A stretch of 64,000 bases of DNA from Epiperipatus broadwayi. Lineage: Eukaryota > Onychophora > Udeonychophora > Euonychophora > Peripatidae. Positions 46,421-57,779 of this stretch are shown piece after piece. Where the stretch lies: NCBI GenBank assembly GCA_028023455.1, contig JAQFVV010006208.1, positions 7,052,963-7,116,962 of the forward strand. Direction: 5' to 3'. The notes under the pieces are model-generated. The model made no database searches, was not told the origin of the DNA, and saw nothing but the letters and a program-made list of their open reading frames with translations. Each line of letters begins with the position of its first letter. The first letter of the stretch is position 1. The position numbers were made by a program, and so were the translations under genes.

Positions 46421-47712
46421 GAATCAGTAGATAAAAGAATTGCAGTTTTTAATTATAACCTGAGGAAATCCATCGAAAACTAATTAATAAATAACAATTA
46501 AAAAGAAGAGTTTACTTATGCAGATGCTTCTAGAGATAATAAATAATATTAGATAAAGTCTGCAAAATCTATGTTGCTCAACCAATTAGAAAAGGAGTTC
46601 TAATAATTAATTGTGAAGAATTGATTTACGGAAGAACCAAGTGATACTTGCTTTTGGAAACTATCTTTGTATGGATGTACTTGCAACAACAATGATACTG
46701 GATGGATGTCATCGTGTTTTGGCCTTAATAGCTAATATTGAGGAGAAACTGCCTCCAAATGTGTCAAAGCAAATCTAGGGACTTAAATGAGTCACACTGG
46801 TTTTTATTATGATTTGTTTACGCCTTCAGATATGTAAGTATCGTATTAATATTGTTTATAAATTGTTAATATATATATATAGTTAAGATTCTTATAATGG
46901 TTGTATTATTAATCTATTAAACTATAATCCCAAGTTGCAGCAGTACCAAGTGAAATTCATATAAACCTATGTTTGGTCATATAGTGATCACTCAGATATT
47001 ATAATCCCATGGACTGCCACCAAATTTCTATAAGTATAATAAATTTTAATAAAATGACATCCTGTTGAGTGCACCAATTGTTATATCTGGAAGCAAAACA
47101 TAGGCTTATGAATTTCATTTGGGTAAAAATATATACTGTGGCCATTTGGGACTATAGATTAACCATCTATTATAAGGTTCGTAACTATATATATATTAAC
47201 AATTTATATACAGCATAACTATGGTACTTACATATCTGAAGGCATAAACAGATCATAATAAAGGCAATATGAACTGTTTTAAGTCCCTACATTTGCTTTG
47301 ATACATTCAGAGACAAGTCTCTCCACGATATTAGCTATAAAGGCCAACACATGACCTCCATCCAGCATCATTGTTGCTGTAAGTACATCCACACACGTAT
47401 AGCTTCCAAAAGTGTCACTTGGTTCTTCCCTAGACCAATTCTTAACAATCAATTAATTATTAGGACTCCTGTTTTAATTGGTTAAGCTACTTAGTTCTTG
47501 CTAGCTTTATCTAATATTATTTACTATCTTTGGAGGCATCGACATAAGTAAAAAAAATTTAATTGTTATTTATTAATTAGTTTTTGATCGAATTCCATTT
47601 TTAAAGAGTTAAATTGTTTCATCAGGTTATAATTAAAAACTGAAATATATTTATCTACTGATTCGATAAGTTTTAATTTTACTTTCTATTAAAATTTATT
47701 ATACATACGTTT
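46390..47712. repeat. Large inverted duplication, arms about 600 bp
   Basis: Sequence 46390-46960 returns inverted at about 47060-47712 with moderate divergence. On the minus strand of the right arm one frame reads SDTFGSYTCVDVLTATMMLD then GGHVLAFIANIVERLVSE and a stop, and the left arm has the same protein with more damage. I do not recognise the protein. Two arms with a common coding remnant indicate inverted insertion of a decayed element or gene copy. Confidence 0.65.
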
Positions 47713-48090
47713 TTCAAGCTATAAACATAGCAAAATGTAATGCTTCTGCTTTTGAAATCCTTCTTTAATCAGTCAATATCTTCTCAAATTGTCCAATGGA
47801 ATATCAAGGTATTTAATGTAGACACCTGACATTTATTCTAGTAAATTCACTTTCATATTTCTATAATTAATGCATATTTCATTGGAATATTCCTTTTGTA
47901 TTTTCATTATATTCTATCCAAAGTGTATTCGTATTGTAAGTGTTCTCAGCTTATTTTTGTTTCATTAAAAACTGATATACCATTAATTTTGACATTTTAT
48001 TTTGAGTGTAAGATACAGCATTCTAATTAATTAAATCCAGAAAGGTATTAAATATATTTTAATGACATTCCTTCTTTTCTTAAAAAAGTT

Positions 48091-48321
48091 ATAATATAAT
48101 ACACCATATACACCTTTATTGACCATTTACAATGCAGTTTAACATATGATTTATTCTATTTCCTTACAGTTTCAACTGTCCAGCAGTCATCATCAGAGTA
48201 CTGAGGTTTAAAGCTCTGATGATGATGGCTGGACAGTCGAAACTGTAAGGAAATAGAATAAATCATATGTTAAACTGCATTGTAAAGAGTCAATGAAGTT
48301 GTATATGGTGTATTATATTAT
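48091..48321. repeat. Near-perfect foldback with two hammerhead motifs (family A, ATGATG subtype)
   Basis: Arms of about 110 bp are almost exact inverted copies, implying youth. Minus: CTGATGA (48196-48190), helix II GACTG/CAGTT, GAAAC (48173-48169), T, GTA. Plus: CTGATGA (48216-48222), GAAAC (48239-48243), T, GTA. Cores are intact; inner helix I is only 2-3 bp (CT/AG). Confidence 0.72.
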
Positions 48322-49329
48322 ATACAATTCAGCAATGCAAATAAGAATAAGTGGAAGGAAAAGTTATAATGGAAGTTTATTCTCCAATTATACATTTATT
48401 TGTTGGTTGTATAATTTTTCTTTTAGTAATTTTTTTTTAGAGAAACTTATTTTAATACGTGAGACAATTTCTCCAGGCATTTCCTTTCTAGAATAATAAT
48501 GGGTTCTTTCAATTCAAAAGAGAAGTAGTTTGCTTCCTCACTTATTTAGCACTGCATTTTATTTATTACTAGAGCCAGTAATCAAATAATAAAATTTAGC
48601 AATTTTTTTTTTGGCATTACTTCGCAGTTTTTTAAAGACAACCTTTTTAAGACAATTTGCTTTTCTGATCACAAAATTACAATATATATATATTCTTTCT
48701 AGAACAATCCTGATATATTAATCAATGACATTTTTTAATTTTTCACTGTAATTAGATATACAAAATTTGAAATTTAATTTTTCTACTGTATTTTAAATAA
48801 TGGGGAAAAAGTGTTTGGTTAAAAATATAAAACATTTGTTTTTGTAATAAGTTCTTTGAACAATTTACTGAAAATCAATAAATAATGAAATTAATGTTTT
48901 ATTTTGAACATTTAACAAATAGTTGAAGATTCATTAATACTTAACCCAATACTTTCTAAATACATACATAAAGAGGATCTATACTGTTAATAATTAAAAT
49001 TTTAAAAATGTGGGCTACTAATAGAAATATTTGTTAGTCTTTGGCTAATTAATAATAATTTGATTATTATTTAAATGTTAATATGGCAATGGGTTTTAAT
49101 ATATACAGTGTATGATCCTTCTCTTCTTTTGTATTTTTTTTCCACTTTTTAAAAAATATGAAAACTATCAATTTGTTACAGATACATTCTTTTTATTTCT
49201 TTCATCATTTGTATATGAGCATATATATATATGTGTGTGTGTGTGTTATATACAAATAAAATGTTCATTAATTAAAAACTATTAATAATAAAAAATTATA
49301 AATATAATGGTAGTTAACTATTATATACA

Positions 49330-49468
49330 GTCTTTCAATCTGCAGAAGTATTTCAGTTAATTCCTTAACCCTTCTTGACTGCTATTATGTTTTTTTAATT
49401 TAACGGCAGTTGAGGAGGGTTAAGGAATTAACCGAAAGTACTTCTGCAGATTGAAATATTATATATAA
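49330..49468. repeat. Family G foldback (Penelope-like ends without body)
   Basis: The same arms as 32695-33150 but with the body deleted. The plus arm has TTGAGGA (49410-49416), hairpin GGTTAA/TTAACC, GAAA (49434-49437), and AGTACT; GCAG and CTGC flank it as helix I. Confidence 0.65.
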
Positions 49469-50029
49469 TATTAATTACCATTATATTTATTATTTTTATT
49501 ACATGTGTTATATATAACTTATGGCATGAAATATCTATAATAAATTTGACGTATTATGAAGGATTTTTTTCCCCGTAAGGAAATGAAGAAGCAAATAATC
49601 CTCTTTTTTGTAAGTCAAAAAAAAAATCTGATTTATGCATTAACATTTGCAGGATTCTTTCTTTGTTCTCTTACAATGATCATTACCACATTAATAGCCT
49701 ACTACAGAACAGAAATTCCTGCAGCATTTCTTTACGCAAAAATTCTGAATTAATAAAGAATATTAATCAGGCTAATTAGCAGGCAATAATGAGTGTTCAC
49801 ATTTATTTCTATTTGGTTTTATTCTTTAACTAAAAATATTTTTCTATTATTTATTGGTCAGTAATTGGATGGTTTTCAAGTCAACTATGAACCAGCTATC
49901 TGGAAAAAAAGACTTAGCTTGTTTAGAAATTTCCAAATCTTATTAAAATTTAGATTAATATTTGAATACAAGTATAATGTATACACTTAAGATTTAGATG
50001 TGATTTGAACATAGATTATCACATATATG

Positions 50030-50456
50030 TGAAAAAGATAAATGATCTCCGTTATACGTATTTCATGCTGAACTAATACCCATCAGTTGATAAGGATTAT
50101 CATCTCCCACCCATATATATAATCAGTGCTTAGTTTATAGTAAGATAGCAAATCTTGAAACTTTAATAGCCAGGCTTCAGCCTTCTCCGCCCTCCAACTC
50201 TTCAGTTATCCATATATCATAAAAAAATATAATAGGATACCCAAAGCCCTTGTTATTGCCAAATATTGTTGTCATACCCATGTTGTCTAATATTTGGCAT
50301 TGACAGGGGCTTTGAATATTCCATCATCATATTTTTTATGATATGGATGACTGAAGAGTTGGAGGCTGGAGAAGATTGAAGCTTGTCCATTAAAGTTTGA
50401 AGATTTGCTATCTTAATATAAACTGGTGCTGATTATATATATGTGTATTATAACAG
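50030..50456. repeat. Family E foldback with decayed hammerhead
   Basis: The minus arm contains the motif (50055-50110, core CTGATGG, GAAA kept). Both arms share ATGGATAACTGAAGAGTTGG-like and AAAGCC-x-TGTTATTGCCAAATATT segments, folded about 50270. The plus arm stops before a hammerhead. Confidence 0.55.
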
Positions 50457-50504
50457 AACCTGCTATCCCAAAGTTGATGGTGCCAGATATACTGGAACCA
50501 CGGG
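50457..50504 (+). CDS. Candidate 48-nt linker exon (uncertain)
   Basis: After acceptor taacag (to 50456) a 48-nt stretch reads, in phase 1, E-P-A-I-P-K-L-M-V-P-D-I-L-E-P-R-G and stops at a possible gt donor (50505). Length and phase fit a cassette linker like the other twitchin linker exons, and the composition is Pro-rich. Against it: the donor (gtacac) is weak, a hammerhead-type repeat ends immediately upstream, and no domain is present. It could equally be part of an unrecognised repeat. Confidence 0.2.
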
Positions 50505-50509
50505 GTACA

Positions 50510-53035
50510 CCACACGATGACATGAATATGGCTAAATAGTTGGATGATTTGAATGAAATGTATCAACCAACCTACAACAAGTCATATCCAAAATTCTTGA
50601 TTCAACGGCACATTTGGGTGCATCAGATGTTACTAAATCAAGAATGACATATAACAAAGGGAGCACATCTCACTACTGTCAGACCTAGGTCTTCAAATAG
50701 GATGCTAAAGATGTCACAATGAAATGCCCAGTTCCAAGTCACATCTTTTTTCAATATACTAACTTCTAATTTACTAACAATATTTCAATGTAACTTAGAC
50801 CAGTGCATATTCATTACATCTCCCTTTTTAAACCTCATTACACCACGGAATTCAAACTCAGGGAGTTCTTACAATCAGCTCTCATCAGGTATGGACCTAC
50901 TCAATTATAAACCCAATATACCTATATATAAGCATAGATATAGAAAAATACTGATGATGATCAATTATTTATATGAGCAATACATAATGATGATGATGAT
51001 CAACATCTAATGGTATCAATGCACAGTGATAATGGTGATGATCAAACAGAGATCAGATTGATTTAAACAACTTAATTTATTAACAACATATAAAAATATT
51101 TACAAACAAAAAAATAATAAAATAGATAAATATTCGGTTATCAAGAATAGCTTTTTTGATGGCTTCATACAATAGAAACAAAATAATTTAAAGATACATA
51201 AAATAAAATAAAGAAAAGCACAATGGAAGTTCTCTAATTATAAAACTACCCCATTAAAATAATTATTATAATATTTTTAGGCTAAGGTAAATATATTATA
51301 ATTATAACTGATCCACTCCCATTTATTTATATGTGGGTATAAGTCATGGTAGAAATTAATAACAGCTAAAGACCATTTACTCAGTAGGTTAGTTATGCAT
51401 TCAGAATAAAACAACATTACAAGTAAATGTTAGTAGATTATTTAGTCTTGTCCTAAAGTCCTACTCTTAATATTAAATATATGAAAAACCTTACTTGAAA
51501 TGAGGTCGTCTTGATGGATTAATGTTGAGAGGAATGTGAAAATTTACTTTTATTTAAAAAAAAAATACATATTAATTGCAGAGGATTCCTTTTTTAATTT
51601 AAATCAATATAATATTTATCCAACCATTGGTTCTACTTTTAAATGATAGGTGATCGAATTTGAAAAATAAATTGTAATTCACAATAATAAAAAAATTACA
51701 ATATATAAACTTTCGGTAAAACTGACTTATAGCGGCTTGAACACTTCGCCCTCTATTTTTAAAAAATTTAACTACTTTTCCCCCCCTAATAACTATATCC
51801 AAATTTAATAAGTGTATGTAACTATATCTAAGTGTAAATATTAATAAAAAAAAATGAAAAAAAAACAACTTACATTTACATGCGTATTTTTCACTTATAG
51901 CGGTCTTTGCTGTATATATAACTGTAAATAAATTAACTATAAATAGAGTGGAGATAGACACCATTAGAAAGATACAATTTTAATCAGTTTATCTAACAAT
52001 AAATAAACTGTCTAAATGTAAATAAAAAAGTAATAAAACTTACATTTTTATGCGTACTTTTCACTTGGAATGTATATCTAGCGGTCTTTACTGTATATAT
52101 AACTATAAATAAATAACGTATTTTAACTATAAATGTTTTTACATAAAGATGAATAAATAAAAAAAAAAAAGAACTTACATTTCCTACAGGCAGAATCCGT
52201 ATTTCGAACTACATTATTCTCACTATGTAATTGCAAAATATATCTAACTATAAATGTATTTTTTACATGAAGATTAATAACTAAAATGTAATAAAACTAA
52301 CATTTTTATGCTCTATTTAGAGAAGATACGTGTAAATGACAAAAGCAAAATAAAATAAAATAATAATCACGTGAATAAGATATATAATTTATCTTAAGCA
52401 AAGCAAGCACTCAGTCCAAAAAATGTCAATATCCATGGCAACTCTGTTGTTATTCATATATCTCATGCTCCTTGATTGAAACAAGCGCATATGAAATATC
52501 TTTCCTGAACATATGAATCCATGGAAGATTGCCGTACACTAGCGTTCCAGAAGACAGACATCTTGAAAAATTTTATAATTTCATAATTCCATAGTTTCCA
52601 AATGACATAGAAGCTAGCTGGAAAGTCCACAGCATTGGCTTTCTACCCAAATATATCATAATGTTTCCTTTATTATAAACCATATTTATAACTTGGCTCA
52701 ATTATATATAAAAATAGCTTTTAAAGAAAACAGTCAATTTTTAGTAGTTTCAGAGCTCCTTTGCATTATTTTTATTATAATGAATTTTATCTTGCAGAAT
52801 AAATCAAGTCATTAGTTCAAATTACAGTTTAACTTCTTGAAACTAATATTAAAACTTTACTGTTTCTTTTTTTCAGATGCCAAAAAGTTTTTTTTTTTTA
52901 AAAAAAGAAATAAAAACTTTTTTCTGTCGGTTTAATTCCAGATTTTTATTTTTAAAACCCGAACGCTGTTCTGCTGCTAATTTAATTGCAGATTTTTCCA
53001 GTAAGGAGAAACGCTGCCTTGTCACGTGTTTGGTA
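50510..53035. other. Intron with no recognised gene
   Basis: 50510-51060 is less AT-rich and contains GATGATGATGAT runs; 51060-52870 is AT-rich with the tandem repeat noted separately. A cag followed by ATGCCAAAAAG at 52876 resembles an acceptor but leads into poly-T. Confidence 0.45.
51700..52320. repeat. Degenerate tandem repeat of about 170 bp
   Basis: Segments such as ACTTACATTT, TATGCGTA-TTTTCACTT, AGCGGTCTTT and CTGTATATATAACT recur three times (near 51870, 52040, 52170 in part). No gene; the minus-strand 121-aa frame here has no domain. Confidence 0.5.
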
Positions 53036-53039
53036 AAAA

Positions 53040-55290
53040 ACCTCTCTCCCTGACGGCGTTCATCCTGGCCTTCATGGCATCCCAAATTTCCTTCTCAAAC
53101 ACCTCAGTCAATTCACTGTGCCAATTATTAAAAAAATGATTGATCACCTAGCCTCCGGCAACAGAAACATAACAGATCTTTACCCAGTGGCACTCGTGCC
53201 TTTTATTAAAAAAGTAAAACCACTAAACGACATTAACAGTATCCGGCCAATTTCCATGACCCCATTGCTTATCAAGATAATTGAGTCAGTCATTAAAGAT
53301 CAAATACAAACTCAAATTCTTAGCCATATCTCGTCAAACCAATACGGAAAAAAGGAATCATCAACCTCGCATGCTATGTCCAATGTAACTGCACTGTTCA
53401 ATTACATCAGAGGACATCGTAAATCAAAACCCATTGCTGTCCAGCTGGATGTTGCGCAGCATTCGATTCAGTCCAGATAAACATCCTTCTGGATATTCTG
53501 TTGGAATGCGACATTCCAGCTGGGATTGTACAGATGATCAGCAATCTGCTCAACAACAGAGAGATTTTTCTCTCTCTTGATGGCAAGATCACACCAGGCT
53601 TCAAGCCATACAAGTCGATCCCTCAAGGATCCCCGCTCAGTGCCCTTTTCTTCACAGCATACATCAACCCTCTTCTGATGGATATAGAAAAAAACCTCCC
53701 TGGAATTTTCCTTCCCTCTCTCAATAAAAACTTCAATGTATTTGCATATATAGATGACATCATGGTTGTGCTTCCCACCATTAAATACCTTCCTCATCTC
53801 ATGAACATATTAAACAGAAATACAGTGAAACTTGGCTTACAAATAAATTTTAACAAATCTTCTATCTGGAAGATAATGTCTGGTAAACAAATTAACTCTC
53901 CCTTTTCTGCAAAACCCCCAAAGATACCTAGGTTTTCCAATCTACAAAACTCCAACTGCAATGGCAAGAGAGATTCAAGATGCAATCCTCCATTCAACTG
54001 AAGCCATCACCACTTCACTCTCTAGAGTATACCTTTCATTATATGGAAAGGTTGGCCTCCTCAACATGATCATAATGCCAAAAATCTCATATTATCTTCC
54101 ATTCATTAAAATGTCTAAACAGTTTCAAAATAAAATTAACCGATTATGCACCAAACTTCTCTGGAGAGGAAGGACAGTTGCTATTAGTTTGTGAGGTATC
54201 CAACGACCACGCAGGTTCAATGGACTGTCATTTCACTCAATACAAGCAATCATTTTACAGAAAACCCACAACACTCTACATAATCTGATCCTCTCCTGCG
54301 GATACTCTAACATTATTAAAAAAATTACACCGACAGATCGTCCTCCACCCTCTTCCAGTTCATGGATAGCATCCCTAATACAACAACTACAACTTTATAA
54401 CCCGATAATACCCTTTAACCTTAACCAAAAAATCACCTTATGGGAAGCATACAATATAATCAACTTAATCAACAACCCATTAAAACCATCCTAAAAGTAA
54501 CTAATCAAAGACTCATTACACACTTCAAAAGATGGAGTCTGGAACCCAAATTCCTTGACTTCATCATTAAAATAAATCTTAATGCGCTACCCACGAATTG
54601 GTTTTTTTATCACCGAAGAGGTTTTACCAGCATTGACCCTATATGTGATCTGTGCGCTCGTGAAGATGAAACCATAGACCATATTATACACCGGTGCCCA
54701 AGACTTAAAACTCTGAAAGATATAATTATAATCAGTTCCAACATAAGACCTGATATGATTTTCTCACTTGAAAATGCCATTCATAATGGTTTTTTTTTCA
54801 ATAATAAGGCTTTCTACCTTTGTCCTTTATTCCATATGGATAGTGAGATGCAAAAATCTCATGGAATTACCCCCCCCCCCCCCACAAACCATACCATTGT
54901 TTTATCAAACGCTCAAAAAAATCAAGAAAAGTGACCAGCTCCTTGCCTCCAGTAAAGTCTTTGCTGACACCTGGTCTTTAATTGCTCTTTCCTTTTCCTG
55001 ATTATCAATTCCCACCTACCCAGCATTATAGAATAGTCATTTATAAAAGAAAATATTCATGTCTATATTAAAAATGCTAATACCATTAAACAAGTTCTTA
55101 GAATCTCTTCACTATACCTAACCACATAAGAGTATAACATTGTGCTCTCATAACATAATCTAGCCAGATGACATATAGAACATTATATAATCATATTATT
55201 GTACAATTTATTCATTTATTTATCCTTTATTAGTACGTAATCACTATTTATTGTTAATAAAATTTTTATTGAAATGAATAATAAATAAAA
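53040..55290 (+). pseudogene. 5'-truncated non-LTR retrotransposon (RT to zinc knuckle)
   Basis: Three frames joined by shifts give a nearly full RT domain: PDGVHPGLHG, then RPISMTPLLIKIIES (53240-53290). Motif A LDVA/AFDSVQ is broken by a frameshift near 53457. PQGSPLSALFFTAYINPLL (motif B, near 53620), FAYIDDIMVV (motif C, near 53745) and LGLQINFNKSS (motif D) follow. After another shift near 53950 come the thumb and CDLCAREDETIDHIIHRC (near 54645). The frame ends near 55001, then a 3' UTR ending in AATAAATAAAAT. Endonuclease and ORF1 are absent. It is GC-richer than the host, and the RT is less decayed than the other LINEs here. A run of about 14 C lies at 54871-54885. Confidence 0.88.
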
Positions 55291-55799
55291 TATTACCATC
55301 TTTATTATTTTTCATTATTCCAAACCCGATCATTTTACAAACAATTTTGACTTCATATAAATTTTAATTTTTTATTTGCGTTATAAGTCAGTCAATTAGT
55401 ATTTTTAATTAATGATATTAATGAATAAAAAAAAATAGAAAAACAATTAATTTCTACCAATAAACGAACAGATTAATTTATATGCATATATACTTCATGT
55501 GAATAGCAAATTTGTTTGCTTTCTGACAATAGATAAAAAAAAAAAAGAGAGAGAATTAACTTTCCAAACATATTAAATTATATGTAGGTTTATATACGCA
55601 TATATGTATATAAGCAAGTATATAAGATATTTTACTTCAACACATTAGTTTATCTGTATGTTTATATATGGATATGCTACATTTATATAAGCAAGTATAT
55701 AAGATATTTTATTTGCCTACCACTTGGTCTAAATTCAAACATTGGGAAAGAAATTGGGTCAGGTGTGTAGGCCAGTGTAAACCATCTCTTACAGTATTG

Positions 55800-55907
55800 T
55801 ACATGATGATCCAGATCAACTATGAGTGCTGGTTCAGCATAACATATGTATATTGGAGATTGTTTATCTGTTTCACATGTGTGTGGTCATGTGTATCAGT
55901 TATATAA
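55800..55907 (+). ncRNA. Decayed family E hammerhead preceding the 64-bp array
   Basis: ATCAACTATGAGTGCTGG (C-core damaged), AGCAT, AACATATGTAT and TTGGAG follow the family E plan. The downstream CACATGTGTGTGGTCATGTG region leads directly into the first 64-bp unit. Confidence 0.5.
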
Positions 55908-57120
55908 AATGGAGTGGATGACTGAAGGGAGCTTGACTGTTCTGGGTTCAAATCCCCTCTGATTACATCTAGATGGAGTGGATGACTGAAGGGAGTTTGA
56001 ATCTTCTGGGTTCAAATCCCCTCTAATTACATCTAGATGGAGTGAATGACTGAAGGGAGCTTGATTGTTCTGGGTTCATATCCCCTCTAATTACATCTAG
56101 ATGGAGTGGATGGCTGAAGGGAGCTTGAATGTTTTGGGTTCAAATCCCCTCTAATTACATCTAGATGGAGTGGATGACTGAAGGGAGCTTGAATGTTCTG
56201 GGTTCAAATCCCCTCTAATTACATCTAGATGGAGTGGATGACTGAAGGGAGCTTGACTGTTCTGGGTTCAAATCCCCTCTAATTACATCTAGATGGAGTG
56301 GATGACTGAAGGGAGCTTGAATGTTCTGGGTTCAAATCCTCTCTAATTACATCTAGATGGAGTGGATGACTGAAGGGAGCTTGAATGTTCTGGGTTAAAT
56401 CCCCTTTAATTACATCTAGATGGAGTGGATGACTGAAGGGAGCTTGAAGGTTCTGGGTTCAAATCCCCTCTAATTACATCTAGATTGAGTGGATGACTGA
56501 AGGGAGCTTGAATGTTCTGGGTTCAAATCCCCTCTAATTACATCTAGATGGAGTGGATGACTGAAGGGAGCTTGAATGTTCTGGGTTCAAATCCCCTCTA
56601 ATTACATCTAGATGGAGTGTATGACTGAAGGGAGCTTGACTGTTCTGGGTTCAAATCCCCTCTAATACATCGACGCTCTTCCGATGACTGAAGGGAGCTT
56701 GAATGTTCTGGGTTAAATCCCCTTTAATTACATCTAGATGGAGTGGATGACTGAAGGGAGCTTGAAGGTTCTGGGTTCAAATCCCCTCTAATTACATCTA
56801 GATTGAGTGGATGACTGAAGGGAGCTTGAATGTTCTGGGTTCAAATCCCCTTTAATTACATCTAGATGGAGTGGATGACTGAAGGGAGCTTGAATGTTCT
56901 GGGTTCAAATCCCCTTAATTACACATCTAGATGGAGTGGATGACTGAAGGGAGCTTGAATGTTTTGGGTTCAAATCCTCTCTAATTACATCTAGATTGAG
57001 TGTATGACTTAAGGGAGCTTGACTGTTCTGGGTTCAAATCCCCTCTAATTACATCTAGATGGAGTGGATGACTGAAGGGAGCTTGGAAGTCTGTATTCAG
57101 ATCTCTTCTAATCACATCTA
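55908..57120 (+). repeat. 64-bp tandem array, about 19 units
   Basis: Unit: ATGGAGTGGATGACTGAAGG, then GAGCTTGAATGTTCTGGGTT, CAAATCCCCTCTAATTACAT, CTAG. Copies differ by a few bases. The unit contains GGGTTCAAATCCC, which looks like a pol III B box, and equals the last part of the family E repeat (compare 33680-33735). The array thus arose by amplification of that element's 3' end. Units around 56665-56690 are disturbed (see the adapter match). Confidence 0.92.
56671..56685 (+). other. Exact 15-nt match to Illumina adapter
   Basis: CGACGCTCTTCCGAT replaces the expected repeat sequence in one unit of the array. It equals the inner part of the Illumina read-1 adapter (…CGACGCTCTTCCGATCT). After it the array repeats variants seen at about 56375-56500. 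This points to an assembly join through adapter-containing reads. Confidence 0.75.
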
Positions 57121-57514
57121 AGATTTGAATTCCAGTTTATAGAAATGATTATTATACAATTAAACCCTTCTATCAATTTATATATATGGGATTAAACATT
57201 CAAATTTTTTAATTTTTTTTGTAGCGAGGCAAATTTTTTTCTCATTCATCACTCTTCATCCCTACCCTGATAAATAATTTAATCTGTTCACCTGTAATCT
57301 TAATTATGATGATGTTAACAAATATGTAGTTTATTGATCTTATTTTTAAATTGGGAACTATTTGTATAGATGTTCTACATAATATATTTCATTGTAATTA
57401 TATGTTGAACTGTTTCTACTATCTATTACTAATTGTTAAATGTTTTTAGAAAAATTCACACTTTATTTAAACTTTTCAAATATATTCAACTATTAATAAT
57501 AATATACAGGTCTT

Positions 57515-57640
57515 GCAGAATCTCTTTTCTTCTTCAGATGTTGTTGGCCTAGCCAGTAATAGTACTAGAATCAAACCTGGTAACTTTAGATTCTAAATAT
57601 TGATTTTGAGGTGCTGCTCAAACCAATCTCGTTCTGGCAA
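57515..57640 (-). mobile_element. Family B element (tRNA-like head + hammerhead-like part), decayed
   Basis: Minus strand: GGTTTGAGCAGCACCTC, CAGGTTTGATTCTAG (B-box-like), GGCCAACAACAT then CTGAAGA (57537-57531). Helix II and GAAA are lost. Confidence 0.55.
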
Positions 57641-57779
57641 AGGTAGCAGTCAGTAGGAATTTTATATACTTCACGAAGTATATTATCAACTTATCTTTCT
57701 TCATACATTGATAATATTATATGTATTAAAAAAATCCCCCTTTCTTTTTACTTTTTTAATGCTTATTTTATTTAATTAA

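Noticed and set aside
51599-51964. 121-aa frame on the minus strand
   Set aside because: It falls in a degenerate AT-rich tandem repeat, has no domain and no homologue-like features.
52873-53085. Exon starting at the cag/ATGCC junction at 52876
   Set aside because: The acceptor-like site fits phase 1, but the frame runs into poly-Phe/Lys from homopolymers and the truncated LINE start; no donor or domain.
53468-53797. 109-aa and other minus-strand frames at 53407-53997
   Set aside because: Antisense shadows of the reverse transcriptase remnant.
55908-57120. CRISPR-like array
   Set aside because: The 64-bp units are directly adjacent with no unique spacers, and the context is a eukaryotic intron.
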